Shown: positions 18,474 through 27,664, counted from the first letter of the stretch. The stretch is 64,000 bases of DNA from CAVZXS01 sp963779325 (GCA_963779325.1 CAVZXS010000037.1:248001-312000), one strand, 5' to 3'. Numbers and translations are program-made. The notes: a model not told the origin generated them from the letters alone.

Positions 18474-19535
18474 TTAAGCGGTTACAAACTTCAAAACCAA
18501 TTCATCAAATTTCTTTCCTTCATCAAATAAAAATTGATGCCGGACGGGTATTACATACAAAGGTAGGTTTTGCATTTCAGTTTTAAACTTCATCAGGCGC
18601 ATGGAATCCTTTTCGGTTGTTAAAATAAATTTATTCTTCGTATCCATTTTCTCAAACCTTTTTTTTATTTCTTTAAAATCATCAATGGTAAAAATATGAT
18701 GATCCTTATAATGCAGCATATAATATGTTTTGGTATGCCGATGAATCAATTCCTTTAACGGACGCGGATTGGCGATACCCGTAACAAGCAATACTTCGTC
18801 TTTGTCCGACAGCACTTTTATTTCTTCGCTGTTGAGTATATGATACGGCTGTGAATATTTATTGGCGGTAAAAAAAATATGCTGATGCGACAACGGTTTT
18901 ATTTCTTCAATGAGTTGTTTCTTTTCATCGATACTCAAATCAGTTTTACATTTTGTTACTACTATTATTTCCGCTCTTTTGTAACCCGATTTCAAATCAC
19001 GCAGATCACCCGCAGGTAAATAAAAATCTTTTGTAAATAAATTATCGTAATCCGTCAGCAAAATATCCAATCCGGCTTTTATCTTTCTGTGCTGAAAGGC
19101 ATCATCTAAAATAATACATTTCGTCTGAGGCCTGTCATGCAGCAATTGCGGAACAGCCAATACTCTTTCTTCGCCCACCGCTACCGCCACATCCGGAAAT
19201 TTTAAATGAAACTGCAAAGGCTCGTCACCAATTTCCAGCGCTGTAGAACTTTCATTGGCCAATGCGTATCCTTTTGTTTTTCTTTTGTACCCGCGGCTCA
19301 GTATAGCCAATTCAACTTTATCTTTTAACAGCCTTACCAAATATTCCACCATCGGCGATTTGCCGGTGCCGCCTGTTGCCAGGTTGCCTACATTAATAAC
19401 CGGCAATCCAAAACTTACCGACTTAAAAATATTTTTATCGTATAATTTATTTCTTACCCAAATAACGGCGAAGTAAATCAAAGCGACCGGCAAAAACAGA
19501 ATGCGGAAAGATTTCAGAAACCAATTAGAAAACAT
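18474..19535 (-). CDS. lpxK: Tetraacyldisaccharide 4'-kinase
   Basis: 353 residues. Phosphorylates the 4' position of the lipid A precursor at the inner membrane. An N-terminal membrane-associating helix (about 5-28) is followed by a P-loop (GNLATGGTGKSPMVEYL), ILSRGYKRKT, and DDAFQHRKI, the diagnostic Walker-B-like motif of LpxK. Its first codons overlap the end of the formyl-THF ligase gene by 11 nt, suggesting translational coupling. Confidence 0.95.
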   Translation of the reverse strand: MFSNWFLKSFRILFLPVALIYFAVIWVRNKLYDKNIFKSVSFGLPVINVGNLATGGTGKSPMVEYLVRLLKDKVELAILSRGYKRKTKGYALANESSTALEIGDEPLQFHLKFPDVAVAVGEERVLAVPQLLHDRPQTKCIILDDAFQHRKIKAGLDILLTDYDNLFTKDFYLPAGDLRDLKSGYKRAEIIVVTKCKTDLSIDEKKQLIEEIKPLSHQHIFFTANKYSQPYHILNSEEIKVLSDKDEVLLVTGIANPRPLKELIHRHTKTYYMLHYKDHHIFTIDDFKEIKKRFEKMDTKNKFILTTEKDSMRLMKFKTEMQNLPLYVIPVRHQFLFDEGKKFDELVLKFVTA

Positions 19536-20094
19536 ATACTTTTTGCGGGGTGATACAATAATTTAAAGATACATCAAAATCATTGCGGTCGTCTATTTTA
19601 TTGACCGGTTCGAAGTATGAAAAACCGACTTTAACGCAGTTGTCCCGGCAATGAGAAAGATATTTATCATAAAACCCTTTGCCGTAGCCCACCCTGCAGC
19701 CCGTAGTATCACAGGCAAGCATAGGCACCAACACCATATCAAAATCAACCGGGGCTATAAAATCGCCGGTGGCCGGCTCATGAATACTGAATTTATTTTG
19801 TACAAAATCGGTATCCTCATTCACTTCCAAAGCAATCATTTCATTGCTGTCGAAATCCGTTTTCGGATAACCAATTCGCAATTCAGGATTTATAAAATCC
19901 AGGTAGTCTGCTACGGGGTGAATATTGACCTCCTTATTATTTTCAATAGGCCAATAGGCGAGTAAAAAATGTAAAAAGGGGATTTGCAATTTTTGAAACT
20001 GAATCAATATTAAATCATCCAGTTTTGATTGCTCAACTACAGATAACGACTGTCTTTTTTCTTTATAAATTTTTCTTGCTTCTTCTTTCAGCAT
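19525..20094 (-). CDS. 5-formyltetrahydrofolate cyclo-ligase
   Basis: 189 residues, normal length. ATP-dependent conversion of 5-formyl-THF to 5,10-methenyl-THF. The phosphate-binding motif is visible as GCRVGYGKGFYDKYL near the C-terminus, with basic residues KEKRQSL at the N-terminus as in the family. Overlaps lpxK at its 3' end and follows bioD by 16 nt. Confidence 0.93.
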   Translation of the reverse strand: MLKEEARKIYKEKRQSLSVVEQSKLDDLILIQFQKLQIPFLHFLLAYWPIENNKEVNIHPVADYLDFINPELRIGYPKTDFDSNEMIALEVNEDTDFVQNKFSIHEPATGDFIAPVDFDMVLVPMLACDTTGCRVGYGKGFYDKYLSHCRDNCVKVGFSYFEPVNKIDDRNDFDVSLNYCITPQKVYVF

Positions 20095-20110
20095 ATTGCA
20101 AAATTAGTCA

Positions 20111-20752
20111 TCACAGCACACGAAGCAAATCTTCTTTGATGCGGGCGGCCTGCGCTGATACAGCCAATTTATCAACCAAGGAGATTTTAGGTACAGAAGC
20201 TATTTTGGGATAACCGCTCCATCGGGCAATATCGCTTTCATAATCCATAAAGCTGTCGGTAAATATCCAACCGGCTACCTTTATACCTTTTTGCCGGCAT
20301 ATTTGTGCGGTTAGTAATGAATGATTGATACTGCCGAGGTAATTGCGGCTTACCAAAATTACTTTTGTATTCAGTTTTTTAATCAAATCAAGTATAAATT
20401 CATTTTCGTTTAGCGGTACCAATAAGCCGCCGGCGCCTTCAATAATCAATTGCGAACCGCTCAATGTAAGTTCTGAATAAGCGGAAAATATTTTTTCGGT
20501 AGAAATTGTTATGCCTTCCCGTTCGGCGGCTATATGCGGCGACACCGCTAATTGTAATTTATATATTTCCGGGTAAATGACTGAATATGGATTGCTGATT
20601 ACGGATTTTACCCAACCCGCATCGGTACCGTCGGTAAAGCCCGCCTGTACAGGCTTCCAATAATCGGCATGCAGCGCTTCGGTAAGAATAGCCGATACAA
20701 GTGTTTTACCAACACCCGTTCCAATACCTGCTATAAAATATGATTGTTTGAT
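20111..20752 (-). CDS. bioD: Dethiobiotin synthetase without a canonical start codon
   Basis: The first ATG in frame (20545) gives only the C-terminal two-thirds. Upstream codons continue without a stop to about 20770 and encode the family N-terminus, including the P-loop GIGTGVGKT and WKPVQAGFTDGTD. Full length would be about 213 residues, normal for BioD. The codon where Met is expected (20752-20750) is ATC, followed by KQSYFIAG; there is no ATG, GTG or TTG between it and the upstream stop. Downstream IIEGAGGLLVPL is the conserved nucleotide-binding segment. It makes dethiobiotin from diaminopelargonic acid. No other bio gene is adjacent. Rare-start use, a mutation or a base error are all possible. 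Confidence 0.85.
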   Translation of the reverse strand: MKQSYFIAGIGTGVGKTLVSAILTEALHADYWKPVQAGFTDGTDAGWVKSVISNPYSVIYPEIYKLQLAVSPHIAAEREGITISTEKIFSAYSELTLSGSQLIIEGAGGLLVPLNENEFILDLIKKLNTKVILVSRNYLGSINHSLLTAQICRQKGIKVAGWIFTDSFMDYESDIARWSGYPKIASVPKISLVDKLAVSAQAARIKEDLLRVL

Positions 20753-20885
20753 ATAATTTCTTTTCTTTTAAAAGATTTTTCGGGCGAAATTCGAATTACT
20801 AAATTCTAAATAACTTCATTAGCGAAGTACTCTATTTACTTTATACACCTTATCAACTTTTTATACCTCTCACTGCCTGAAAACC

Positions 20886-21431
20886 CTACTCCCGATTCTC
20901 AATAAAAATAGAAAAAACAGTAGTGCCGTAACTCCTTTCCGTTTTATAAAACGGGAATTTTTTATAATCATTGCGCGGGGTGTGCTCCAATACAAACCAG
21001 CCTTTATTTTTCAGCAGTTGCTTCTCAAATATTTTTACAGGCAAATCATTAATATTCTCCAGTGCATAGGGAGGGCCTGCAAAAATAAAATCAAATTTTT
21101 CCGGCGACTGCTCAATAAACTTAAACACATCCGCTTTATGTATTTTAAAATCCGTAAAATTCAATGCCGCGGCGGTTGTTTTAATAAATTCATACATCTT
21201 TACATCTTTCTCCACTATAGTTATATCTTTTACACCACGGCTGGCCAACTCATAACTGATACTTCCCGTACCGCCGAATAAATCAAGCGTTTTCAATTCT
21301 TCCAGGTCAAGATTATTTTCCAGTACATTAAAAAGTCCCTCTTTGGCAATATCGGTAGTGGGCCTGGTATAAGGCATTTTGTTGGGCGGGTTAAATTTTC
21401 TTCCTCCTTTATCACCGCCTATAATACGCAT
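20886..21431 (-). CDS. rsmD: 16S rRNA m2G966 methyltransferase RsmD-like
   Basis: 181 residues. MRIIGGDKGGRKFNPP and RPTTDIAKEGLFNVL are the classic N-terminus, and LDLFGGTGSISYELASRG is the SAM-binding loop. Motif IV, usually DPPY or DPPF, reads AGPPYAL: the acidic residue is a Gly (codon GGC). The C-terminus (LEHTPRND) is conserved. Normally methylates G966 of 16S rRNA. Overlaps the DUF3822 gene by 13 nt, a pairing common in Bacteroidota. Confidence 0.88.
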   Translation of the reverse strand: MRIIGGDKGGRKFNPPNKMPYTRPTTDIAKEGLFNVLENNLDLEELKTLDLFGGTGSISYELASRGVKDITIVEKDVKMYEFIKTTAAALNFTDFKIHKADVFKFIEQSPEKFDFIFAGPPYALENINDLPVKIFEKQLLKNKGWFVLEHTPRNDYKKFPFYKTERSYGTTVFSIFIENRE

Positions 21432-22288
21432 GCAGCCAAATTAAGCAGTGATGAAAAATAATGCGCCGGGTGTTCAGAAAAAACCGCATCAGGTTTTATG
21501 CCTTCAGGAATATGCTCGAATTCAAGATGAATAAAATATTTGTATAGCTCACGGTAGAGTGTTGATTCTTCTTCAATGAGGCCTGATAGTATCAGCCGTA
21601 TATCCTGCTGCGAAAGCGAAAACTGTTCTGTTATTTTCAGTAAATAATACAATACATCTTCGGGAGACGAATATTCCCTGCTTTGAGCAAGAAGCAACTT
21701 ACCTTCTTTAAAAACCAAAACTGAGAAAGTTTCGCTTTTAATATCAACACGTAACAGATTTTTATCGCCATCATCATTTTTTTTCAACAACAATGAGACT
21801 GTATGAAAGTATTGTACGTTAGTAAGTTTCATTGCGGCCCATTCATATATGGCCGTCGGCATTCTGAATATGGTATGCAGATGCTTCTCTGCTACCGGTT
21901 CGGCAATGATGGTAGTATGAACACCCGTTCCGAAACCGGCGTTTAATAAGGTTTCGGCATCTTCATATTTATACAACGCATCGGGTACTAAAATTTTTTC
22001 AGCAAAATCATAACCGACTACTACTTTATAAAAACGTTCATTCCAGTAGGGATATTTATCAAGTATTTTACCGGGTAAATTTTCTTCATCGGCATCGTCT
22101 GTAGTAAAATAATCCAATCGCTGCAGCTCCTTTCCCACGGCGGTCATACTGCCCAAACAACAATACCTGTCGCCTGCTTCAATCAATAATATTGATTTAG
22201 CCGGGTCAGTTACGTCATTAGCTTTTATGGAAAAAATCAGGTTCAATTTACAGAACTGCAATATTAAGCACTCATTCAGTGATTTCAA
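21419..22288 (-). CDS. DUF3822 family protein
   Basis: 289 residues from a TTG start at 22288; the first ATG in frame would remove about 47 residues, including the conserved LLIEAGDRYCCLG segment, so TTG is preferred. The fold is probably actin/hexokinase-like (two-lobed, with an LLRVDIKSETFSVLVFKEGKLL strand-turn region). The function is not known. Located directly upstream of and overlapping rsmD. Confidence 0.82.
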   Translation of the reverse strand: MKSLNECLILQFCKLNLIFSIKANDVTDPAKSILLIEAGDRYCCLGSMTAVGKELQRLDYFTTDDADEENLPGKILDKYPYWNERFYKVVVGYDFAEKILVPDALYKYEDAETLLNAGFGTGVHTTIIAEPVAEKHLHTIFRMPTAIYEWAAMKLTNVQYFHTVSLLLKKNDDGDKNLLRVDIKSETFSVLVFKEGKLLLAQSREYSSPEDVLYYLLKITEQFSLSQQDIRLILSGLIEEESTLYRELYKYFIHLEFEHIPEGIKPDAVFSEHPAHYFSSLLNLAACVL

Positions 22289-22460
22289 GAATTTCAGCGA
22301 TTAATTTATTTCAAAGGGAAAGGCCGCCGGTAAACGTGCAAAATACATTTAATTTTTTTAAGATTGAAAGCTGCTATCATAGGAAAAAATCAAAATGAAA
22401 AAATCTAACCCCGAAGGAGTAGTGTCGTTAAGTTAAAAGATTTTGTCGCATCGGGCAATC

Positions 22461-22653
22461 ATTAAGTTAAGCACTTTCAATTGCCTTGCCCTTCAGGGCA
22501 TGGATAAAATGTTGATAGATTGTCTTGGCTTTAGCCCAAAAAAACAATTTGGCTAAAGCATAGAATACAAAAACAATTGCTATCACCGCCTTGAAGCCCG
22601 CCCGAACGGAACGGTAGGGGCGGTGCAAATAATCAGTTGATCCTTAACTTAAT
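22461..22653. repeat. MITE-like repeat, family A copy 2
   Basis: Bounded by a perfect 11-bp terminal inverted repeat, ATTAAGTTAAG (22461-22471) and CTTAACTTAAT (22643-22653). Inside are diverged forms of the three family A modules: GCCCTTCAGGGCA, GGCTTTAGCC with its partner GGCTAAAGC, and CACCGCC...GGCGGTG with an altered loop. No ORF. Confidence 0.8.
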
Positions 22654-22661
22654 AACATTAC

Positions 22662-22915
22662 CCATCGGGGCATCGTGTTTATAGGCAATAGGCATCTGTA
22701 TGGCACCCCGGCTCCGCAGGAGCCGCGTCACTTCTATCGCTCCTTAATCAATCCATTCAAAAAGAAAATGCGCTGCCTTCTGCCATTGAAACGAATTTAC
22801 GAGGCTCGCATGGAGCCAGTTACTGTTATGATAATGCTTAGCTATAAACACGGAGATCCTTCGGAGCTTAATTCAATAGCAATGACCCCTCGAGAAATTT
22901 TTAAAACCCGGTAAG
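22662..22915. repeat. Palindromic repeat, family B copy 1 (upstream of MATE gene)
   Basis: Starts CCATCGGGGCATCGTGTTTA; CGTGTTTATAG (22674-22684) is matched in inverse by CTATAAACACG (22842-22852). Inner hairpins are GGCTCCGCAGGAGCC and GGCTCGCATGGAGCC. The short ORF inside is chance. Shares all modules with 24415-24680. Confidence 0.8.
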
Positions 22916-23010
22916 AATTCTTTTTAATTCAGAAGCCTTTGTGCTGCGAAAGCAATCAAGCTGAGCGGTGTACATACTATTTTATTGTAGGTTTGCAGCA
23001 CTTTTAAAAA

Positions 23011-24369
23011 ATGGGAGCTGTAAATCATAATCTGCGTGTCGAAATTTCTACAAGGCAAATTCTAAAAATTGCTTTGCCGATAAGCTTCGCCATTATTATT
23101 CCGCATATCAATTTTACCATCAACAATATTTTTCTCGGTCATTATCATGATGACGGTTCGGCGCTTGCCGTGGCGGGAATCACGGGTGTTTATTATTTAA
23201 TTTTCGCAGCCATTGGTTACGGATTAAATAACGGTTTACAAACATTGATTGCACGCCGTGCAGGCGAAAACAGACCCGAAGAAATCGGCAAGCTCTTTAC
23301 ACAAGGAGTCTTTATCGGCCTGGCCATTTCGGCATTGGGTATTTTTCTCACATTTACGGTAACACCTTTTTTATTTAAGCAAATCATTCGCGACCCCGTT
23401 GTGTATGAAAAAGCGGTCACGTTTTTAAAAATAAGAATTTGGGGCCTGCCTTTTTTATATATCTACCAACTCAGGAATGCATTATTGGTAGGCACCAATC
23501 AAAGTAAGTATTTGGTAGCCGGTACATTGGCAGAGGCGGGTGCCAATATTTTATTCGACTACCTGCTCATATTCGGTGTTATGGGTTTTCCTGAAATGGG
23601 TTTCAACGGAGCTGCCGTTGCTTCCATCATAGCAGAGTTTGTGGGTATGTTTGTTATTTTTTTGGTTATCCGCAGGAAAGGAATCAGCAAACGTTTTGCT
23701 TTGTTTCATGAAGCAAAGCTTGATAAAAAAAATATTTCGCTGATTCTTTCTATGTCTTCCCCGTTAATGTTTCAGCATGCCATCAGTATCATCAGCTGGA
23801 TATTCTTTTTTCTTTTAATAGAGCATCACGGCAAAACGGATTTGCAAGTTTCCAACGCCATGCGAAATATATTCGGATTTTTCGGCGCATTTACCTGGGC
23901 CTTTGCCGCTACTACCAATGCCATGGTAAGCAATGTAATTGGCCAGGGTAAAAAAGAGGATGTTTTTATGCTGATAAAAAAAATAATAAGATTGAGTTTT
24001 GGTTTTTCAGTAATTGTTTGTTTACTGCTCAATTTATTTCCTTCTGCATTTCTTTCCATTTACGGACAGGGCGACAATTTTATAAAAGAAGGATTGCCTG
24101 TGGTGCGTGTGGTTTCGGCGGCCATGATACTCATGTCCTTTTCCACTGTTTGGCTCAATTCCGTTACCGGTACGGGCAACAGCCGTGTTACATTTCTTAT
24201 CGAAGCTTTCGCAATTGTATTGTATTGTCTTTATGTATACCTCGTTACCGAGTATTATTTTCTGCCCATTTATATTGGCTGGATGAGCGAATGGCTTTAC
24301 TGGACATGTCTTTTAGTACCTTCCTATTTTTACATACGCAGCGGCCGATGGAAGGGAAAAGTTATTTAA
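23011..24369 (+). CDS. MATE-family efflux transporter
   Basis: 452 residues with about 12 membrane segments in two related halves. ALPISFAIIIPHINFTINNIFLGHY is the first helix of a MATE protein, with an internal repeat around residue 240 (LSMSSPLMFQHAISIISWIFFFLLIEHHG). MATE proteins export cationic drugs or metabolites in exchange for Na+ or H+. It stands alone and is flanked on both sides by direct copies of repeat family B; codon use looks like its neighbours. Confidence 0.9.
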   Translation: MGAVNHNLRVEISTRQILKIALPISFAIIIPHINFTINNIFLGHYHDDGSALAVAGITGVYYLIFAAIGYGLNNGLQTLIARRAGENRPEEIGKLFTQGVFIGLAISALGIFLTFTVTPFLFKQIIRDPVVYEKAVTFLKIRIWGLPFLYIYQLRNALLVGTNQSKYLVAGTLAEAGANILFDYLLIFGVMGFPEMGFNGAAVASIIAEFVGMFVIFLVIRRKGISKRFALFHEAKLDKKNISLILSMSSPLMFQHAISIISWIFFFLLIEHHGKTDLQVSNAMRNIFGFFGAFTWAFAATTNAMVSNVIGQGKKEDVFMLIKKIIRLSFGFSVIVCLLLNLFPSAFLSIYGQGDNFIKEGLPVVRVVSAAMILMSFSTVWLNSVTGTGNSRVTFLIEAFAIVLYCLYVYLVTEYYFLPIYIGWMSEWLYWTCLLVPSYFYIRSGRWKGKVI

Positions 24370-24414
24370 GCAAGTATTACATTACCGGATAATCTCATTC
24401 AATTATGTTGAGCA

Positions 24415-24680
24415 ATCTTGCCCCATCGGGGCATCGTGTTTATAGAAAACAGCCATCTCCATGCATTACGGCTCCTGCGGAGCCGCGTGAAATCTATCAC
24501 CGGATTTATTAAAAGAAAAACGTTTTCATAATGATCTCGCTTCTGAGATAAGTTTACGCGGCTCCCATGGAGCCACTTAATACAATAATGTTTAATTATA
24601 AACACGAAGCTTTTGCGGAGCTTGATTTCCGGGCATTGCCCTAAAACTTGCCTGAACAGGGCCGATTGAATAACATTCAA
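24415..24680. repeat. Palindromic repeat, family B copy 2 (downstream of MATE gene)
   Basis: Same orientation as the copy at 22662. CCATCGGGGCATCGTGTTTA begins the element, with CGTGTTTATAG (24435-24445) matched by TATAAACACG (24597-24606) and inner hairpins GGCTCCTGCGGAGCC and GGCTCCCATGGAGCC. The 93-codon ORF on the minus strand here is chance. Confidence 0.8.
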
Positions 24681-24792
24681 TTTTGAGAATAACCATTTGT
24701 TTCAATATTTTTTTAAAAGAATTTTACTTTAAATCCCCGCAATATAAAATAGAACCGCGATTTCCTTAACTTCATTTTAAAATCAATTGGCC

Positions 24793-25992
24793 ATGATTCC
24801 ATCTGTTCGCAAAGCATACAATGAAGCATTTACTAAAGAAAAATATGAAGCATTTGTAAATGACTTGGCAAGTGTACACCCCGGTCAATTGGATTTCAGG
24901 GTAGCGGAAACGCCTGTTTTTGTTTCAAAAGAGTTTAGTAAAAAAATATTAGATGCGTGCGAGAGTATTGTGGATATTATTGTCGCTCCTAACTTTAAGG
25001 AACTTACTAAGAACGCCATACCGGAAAATTTAAAAGTACCCGGCGAAAATGAACATACGCATTTTATAGCTTTTGATTTTGGTGTTTGTATAAATGATGC
25101 CGGTGAATATGAACCCCAACTGATAGAGATGCAGGGCTTCCCTACCCTGTTTGGTTACGAGGTATTGTTTGATGAAGTTTTTCTGAAACATTTTTCAGTT
25201 CCCGCAAGTTACAGCAGTTACTTAAACGGGTTGAATAAAGAAAGCTATATCCAACTGTTGAAGGAAGTAATCATTGGTAAGCATAAACCCGAGAATGTAA
25301 TTCTGCTGGAAATATTTCCGCATCAGCAAAAAACAAGAATAGATTTTTATTGCACAAAAGAATACACAGGTATTAATATTGTGTGCCTTACCGAACTGAT
25401 TAAAGAAGGCGATAAACTTTACTACATGAACGACGGTGTGAAAACCGAAGTAAAAAGAATTTACAATCGTGTAATATTTGACGACCTGCAGCAGCAAATA
25501 CCGGAAGTACAGGAGAAGGGGAAAATTTTATTTGAAAAATTGGATGTAGAATGGGCGCCGCACCCCAATTGGTTTTACCGCATCAGTAAATACACATTGC
25601 CGCTTATCAAACATCCGTATGTACCGGCTACATATTTTTTAAATGAAATAAAACAAATACCGCCCGATTTGGAAAACTATGTACTGAAACCTTTGTTTTC
25701 TTTTGCCGGCCAGGGCGTTGTGATAGATGTAACTAAGAAAGATATTGACAGTGTAAATGATCCGCAGAACTGGATACTGCAGCGTAAAGTAAAATATGCC
25801 GATGTAATAGAAACGCCGGATATACCTGCAAAAGTAGAGATCAGAATTTTTTATTTTTGGAAAGAAGGCGATGCAAGACCCGTTGCTACCAATAACCTGG
25901 CAAGATTGAGTAAAGGGAAAATGATTGGTGTACGATATAATAAAGATAAAGAATGGGTGGGCGGAAGTTTTTGTTATTTTGAAGCCCCCTAA
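24793..25992 (+). CDS. ATP-grasp-like protein of unknown substrate
   Basis: 399 residues from ATG 24793 (a TTG two codons earlier is unlikely). The last third (about 290-395) resembles an ATP-grasp fold: ENYVLKPLFSFAGQGVVIDV looks like the nucleotide-binding strand-loop, ILQRKV is a following strand, and VEIRIFYFW could hold a metal-binding acidic residue. ATP-grasp enzymes ligate a carboxylate to an amine or thiol. The first two-thirds match nothing I recognise. The last codons (Ala-Pro-stop) lie in a C-rich repeat. It stands upstream of the cupin gene on the same strand. Confidence 0.6.
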   Translation: MIPSVRKAYNEAFTKEKYEAFVNDLASVHPGQLDFRVAETPVFVSKEFSKKILDACESIVDIIVAPNFKELTKNAIPENLKVPGENEHTHFIAFDFGVCINDAGEYEPQLIEMQGFPTLFGYEVLFDEVFLKHFSVPASYSSYLNGLNKESYIQLLKEVIIGKHKPENVILLEIFPHQQKTRIDFYCTKEYTGINIVCLTELIKEGDKLYYMNDGVKTEVKRIYNRVIFDDLQQQIPEVQEKGKILFEKLDVEWAPHPNWFYRISKYTLPLIKHPYVPATYFLNEIKQIPPDLENYVLKPLFSFAGQGVVIDVTKKDIDSVNDPQNWILQRKVKYADVIETPDIPAKVEIRIFYFWKEGDARPVATNNLARLSKGKMIGVRYNKDKEWVGGSFCYFEAP

Positions 25993-26012
25993 ATCCCCCA
26001 AGGGGGACTTAT
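25984..26012. repeat. C-rich hairpin repeat spanning a stop codon
   Basis: CCCCCTAAATCCCCCAAGGG and following bases fold as CCCCC against GGGGG. The TAA in it is the stop codon of the ATP-grasp gene. It may act as a terminator, though no long T-run follows. Confidence 0.6.
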
Positions 26013-26054
26013 TAAGACTCCGATAGATTGAAATTTAATTTTAAAAAAATATTT

Positions 26055-26372
26055 ATGCAATTACTTAAAGATATTACAGCAAGAGAATTGGCGCCGGGCA
26101 TTTTTGCAAAGCTTGTGCATGGCAACAGTCTTACTTTATCTGTTGTAGATATTAAAAAAGACAGCGTACTGCCGAAGCATCATCATGTGCATGAGCAAAT
26201 AACTTTTATTTTGGAAGGAGAATTGGAAATGACCATTGGCGGTAAAACTAATTTAATGAAAGCCGGTACGGTGCATGTTATACCCTCGGGTGTACCCCAT
26301 AGCGCCATAGCAAGAACAGATTGTAAAGTGCTGGACGCTTTTAGCCCGGTACGGGAAGATTATAAGAGTTAA
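26055..26372 (+). CDS. Single-domain cupin protein
   Basis: 105 residues from ATG 26055; an upstream TTG frame adds unlikely residues. Motif 1 is visible as PKHHHVHEQITFILEGELEM (metal-binding His and Glu) and motif 2 as GTVHVIPSGVPHSA. A small double-stranded beta-helix, probably metal binding; it may be an isomerase, a dioxygenase or a sensor. Function unknown. Lies between the ATP-grasp gene and a beta-lactamase-fold gene. Confidence 0.8.
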   Translation: MQLLKDITARELAPGIFAKLVHGNSLTLSVVDIKKDSVLPKHHHVHEQITFILEGELEMTIGGKTNLMKAGTVHVIPSGVPHSAIARTDCKVLDAFSPVREDYKS

Positions 26373-26450
26373 AATTGTTTGAGAGTATGCAGCATCACTC
26401 TTTAGCTTATACACAGAAAGTACGTATAATCAAAAAACCTTCCACCAATC

Positions 26451-27645
26451 ATGTTTATAAAAAAATTATTCCTCATCTATTTTTGTCTTATTCACTTAGC
26501 TTTTTTAAGTCAAGGACAATACATCAAAAAACTTGACAATAAAAAAATCTCGTTTACTGAGCTGGATACAAAAATTGAATTATTAATGAAGGCGGCTAAA
26601 GTTCAGGGGTTGGCCATAGCAATTTTTAACAAAAATGAACCCGTTTATAAAAAGACTTTTGGTTATAAAAATTTTGAGACAAAAGAACCGATAAAGACGG
26701 CAACTAATTTTTACGGCGCTTCATTGAGCAAGTCGGTATTCGCCGTTATGGTAATGAAATTTGTGGAAACGGGGGTTCTGGATTTAGACAAACCTTTACA
26801 AGAATATTTACCTAAACCCATATATGAATATACTCCTTCTAAAAAATGGCATGATAACTACAGCGATCTGAAAGCCGATAGTTTATATAAAAAAATAACC
26901 GCGAGAATGTGCCTGAGTCATACAACAGGTTTTCCTAACTGGAGATGGGATGAACCCGATCATAAACTCAGGGTAAAAGCTGTTCCCGGTTTAAGGTACA
27001 GTTATTCGGGAGAAGGATTGGTGTATCTGCAGGTAGTCCTTGAATACTTTCTGGGTAAATCATTGGAAGAATTAATGCAGGAAAACATCTTTAAGCCGTC
27101 AGGTATGAATATGTCTTCTTATACCTGGCAAACCAAATTTGAAAAAGATTATTGTTACGGACATATGCCCGATGGAAAAATATATGAAAAAGATAAAGAT
27201 AATGATGCAAGGTCGGCCAGTACATTAGAAACAACATTAGATGATTATACACTATTTACACAAGCCGTGCTGAATAATAGGTTGATAAAAGCATCTACAA
27301 GACAGGAAATGTTTACTCCGCAAATAAAAATTCGTTCTGTAAAACAAATGGGGCCGTTACGTTTGCGTGATTCAACCGCAAATGATAAAATCAAGTTAGG
27401 CTATGGGCTGGGTTGGGTTTTGTTGCAATCGCCTTACGGTACCGGCGCTTTTAAAGAAGGACATGGAGACGGCTTCCAGCATTATTCTATTATTTTCCCC
27501 AAACAGGGAACCGGGATTATTATATCTGAGTAATAGTGATAATGCGGAGAGCATTTTTAAAGAATTATTGGAAACTGCTATCGGCGACACGTTTACCCCT
27601 TGGTATTGGGAAAATTATATTCCGTACAATCAAGTGAAGAAATAG
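26451..27645 (+). pseudogene. Serine beta-lactamase-fold hydrolase, frame broken near the 3' end
   Basis: A signal peptide and about 395 residues when the two frames are joined. The catalytic S-x-x-K is SLSK in FYGASLSKSVF; RYSYSGEGLVYLQ provides the Tyr region and LSHTTGFPNW the LSHTSG-like box. The family covers class C beta-lactamases, D-aminopeptidases and esterases. Near 27524 one extra T puts the frame at a TAG-side stop (27533); the next frame continues LSNSDNAESIFKELLETAIG to 27645, as expected for the family. Either a recent mutation or a base-call error. Confidence 0.8.
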
Positions 27646-27664
27646 TTTTTATAAAACGACTCTT

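Noticed and set aside
22675..22914. 79-codon ORF
   Set aside because: Runs through palindromic repeat B and has no counterpart in the second copy of the element.
24399..24680. 93-codon ORF on the minus strand
   Set aside because: Lies within repeat B copy 2; sequence is explained by its hairpins.
22662..24680. Composite transposon carrying the MATE gene
   Set aside because: No transposase and no target duplication seen; kept only as repeats flanking a gene.
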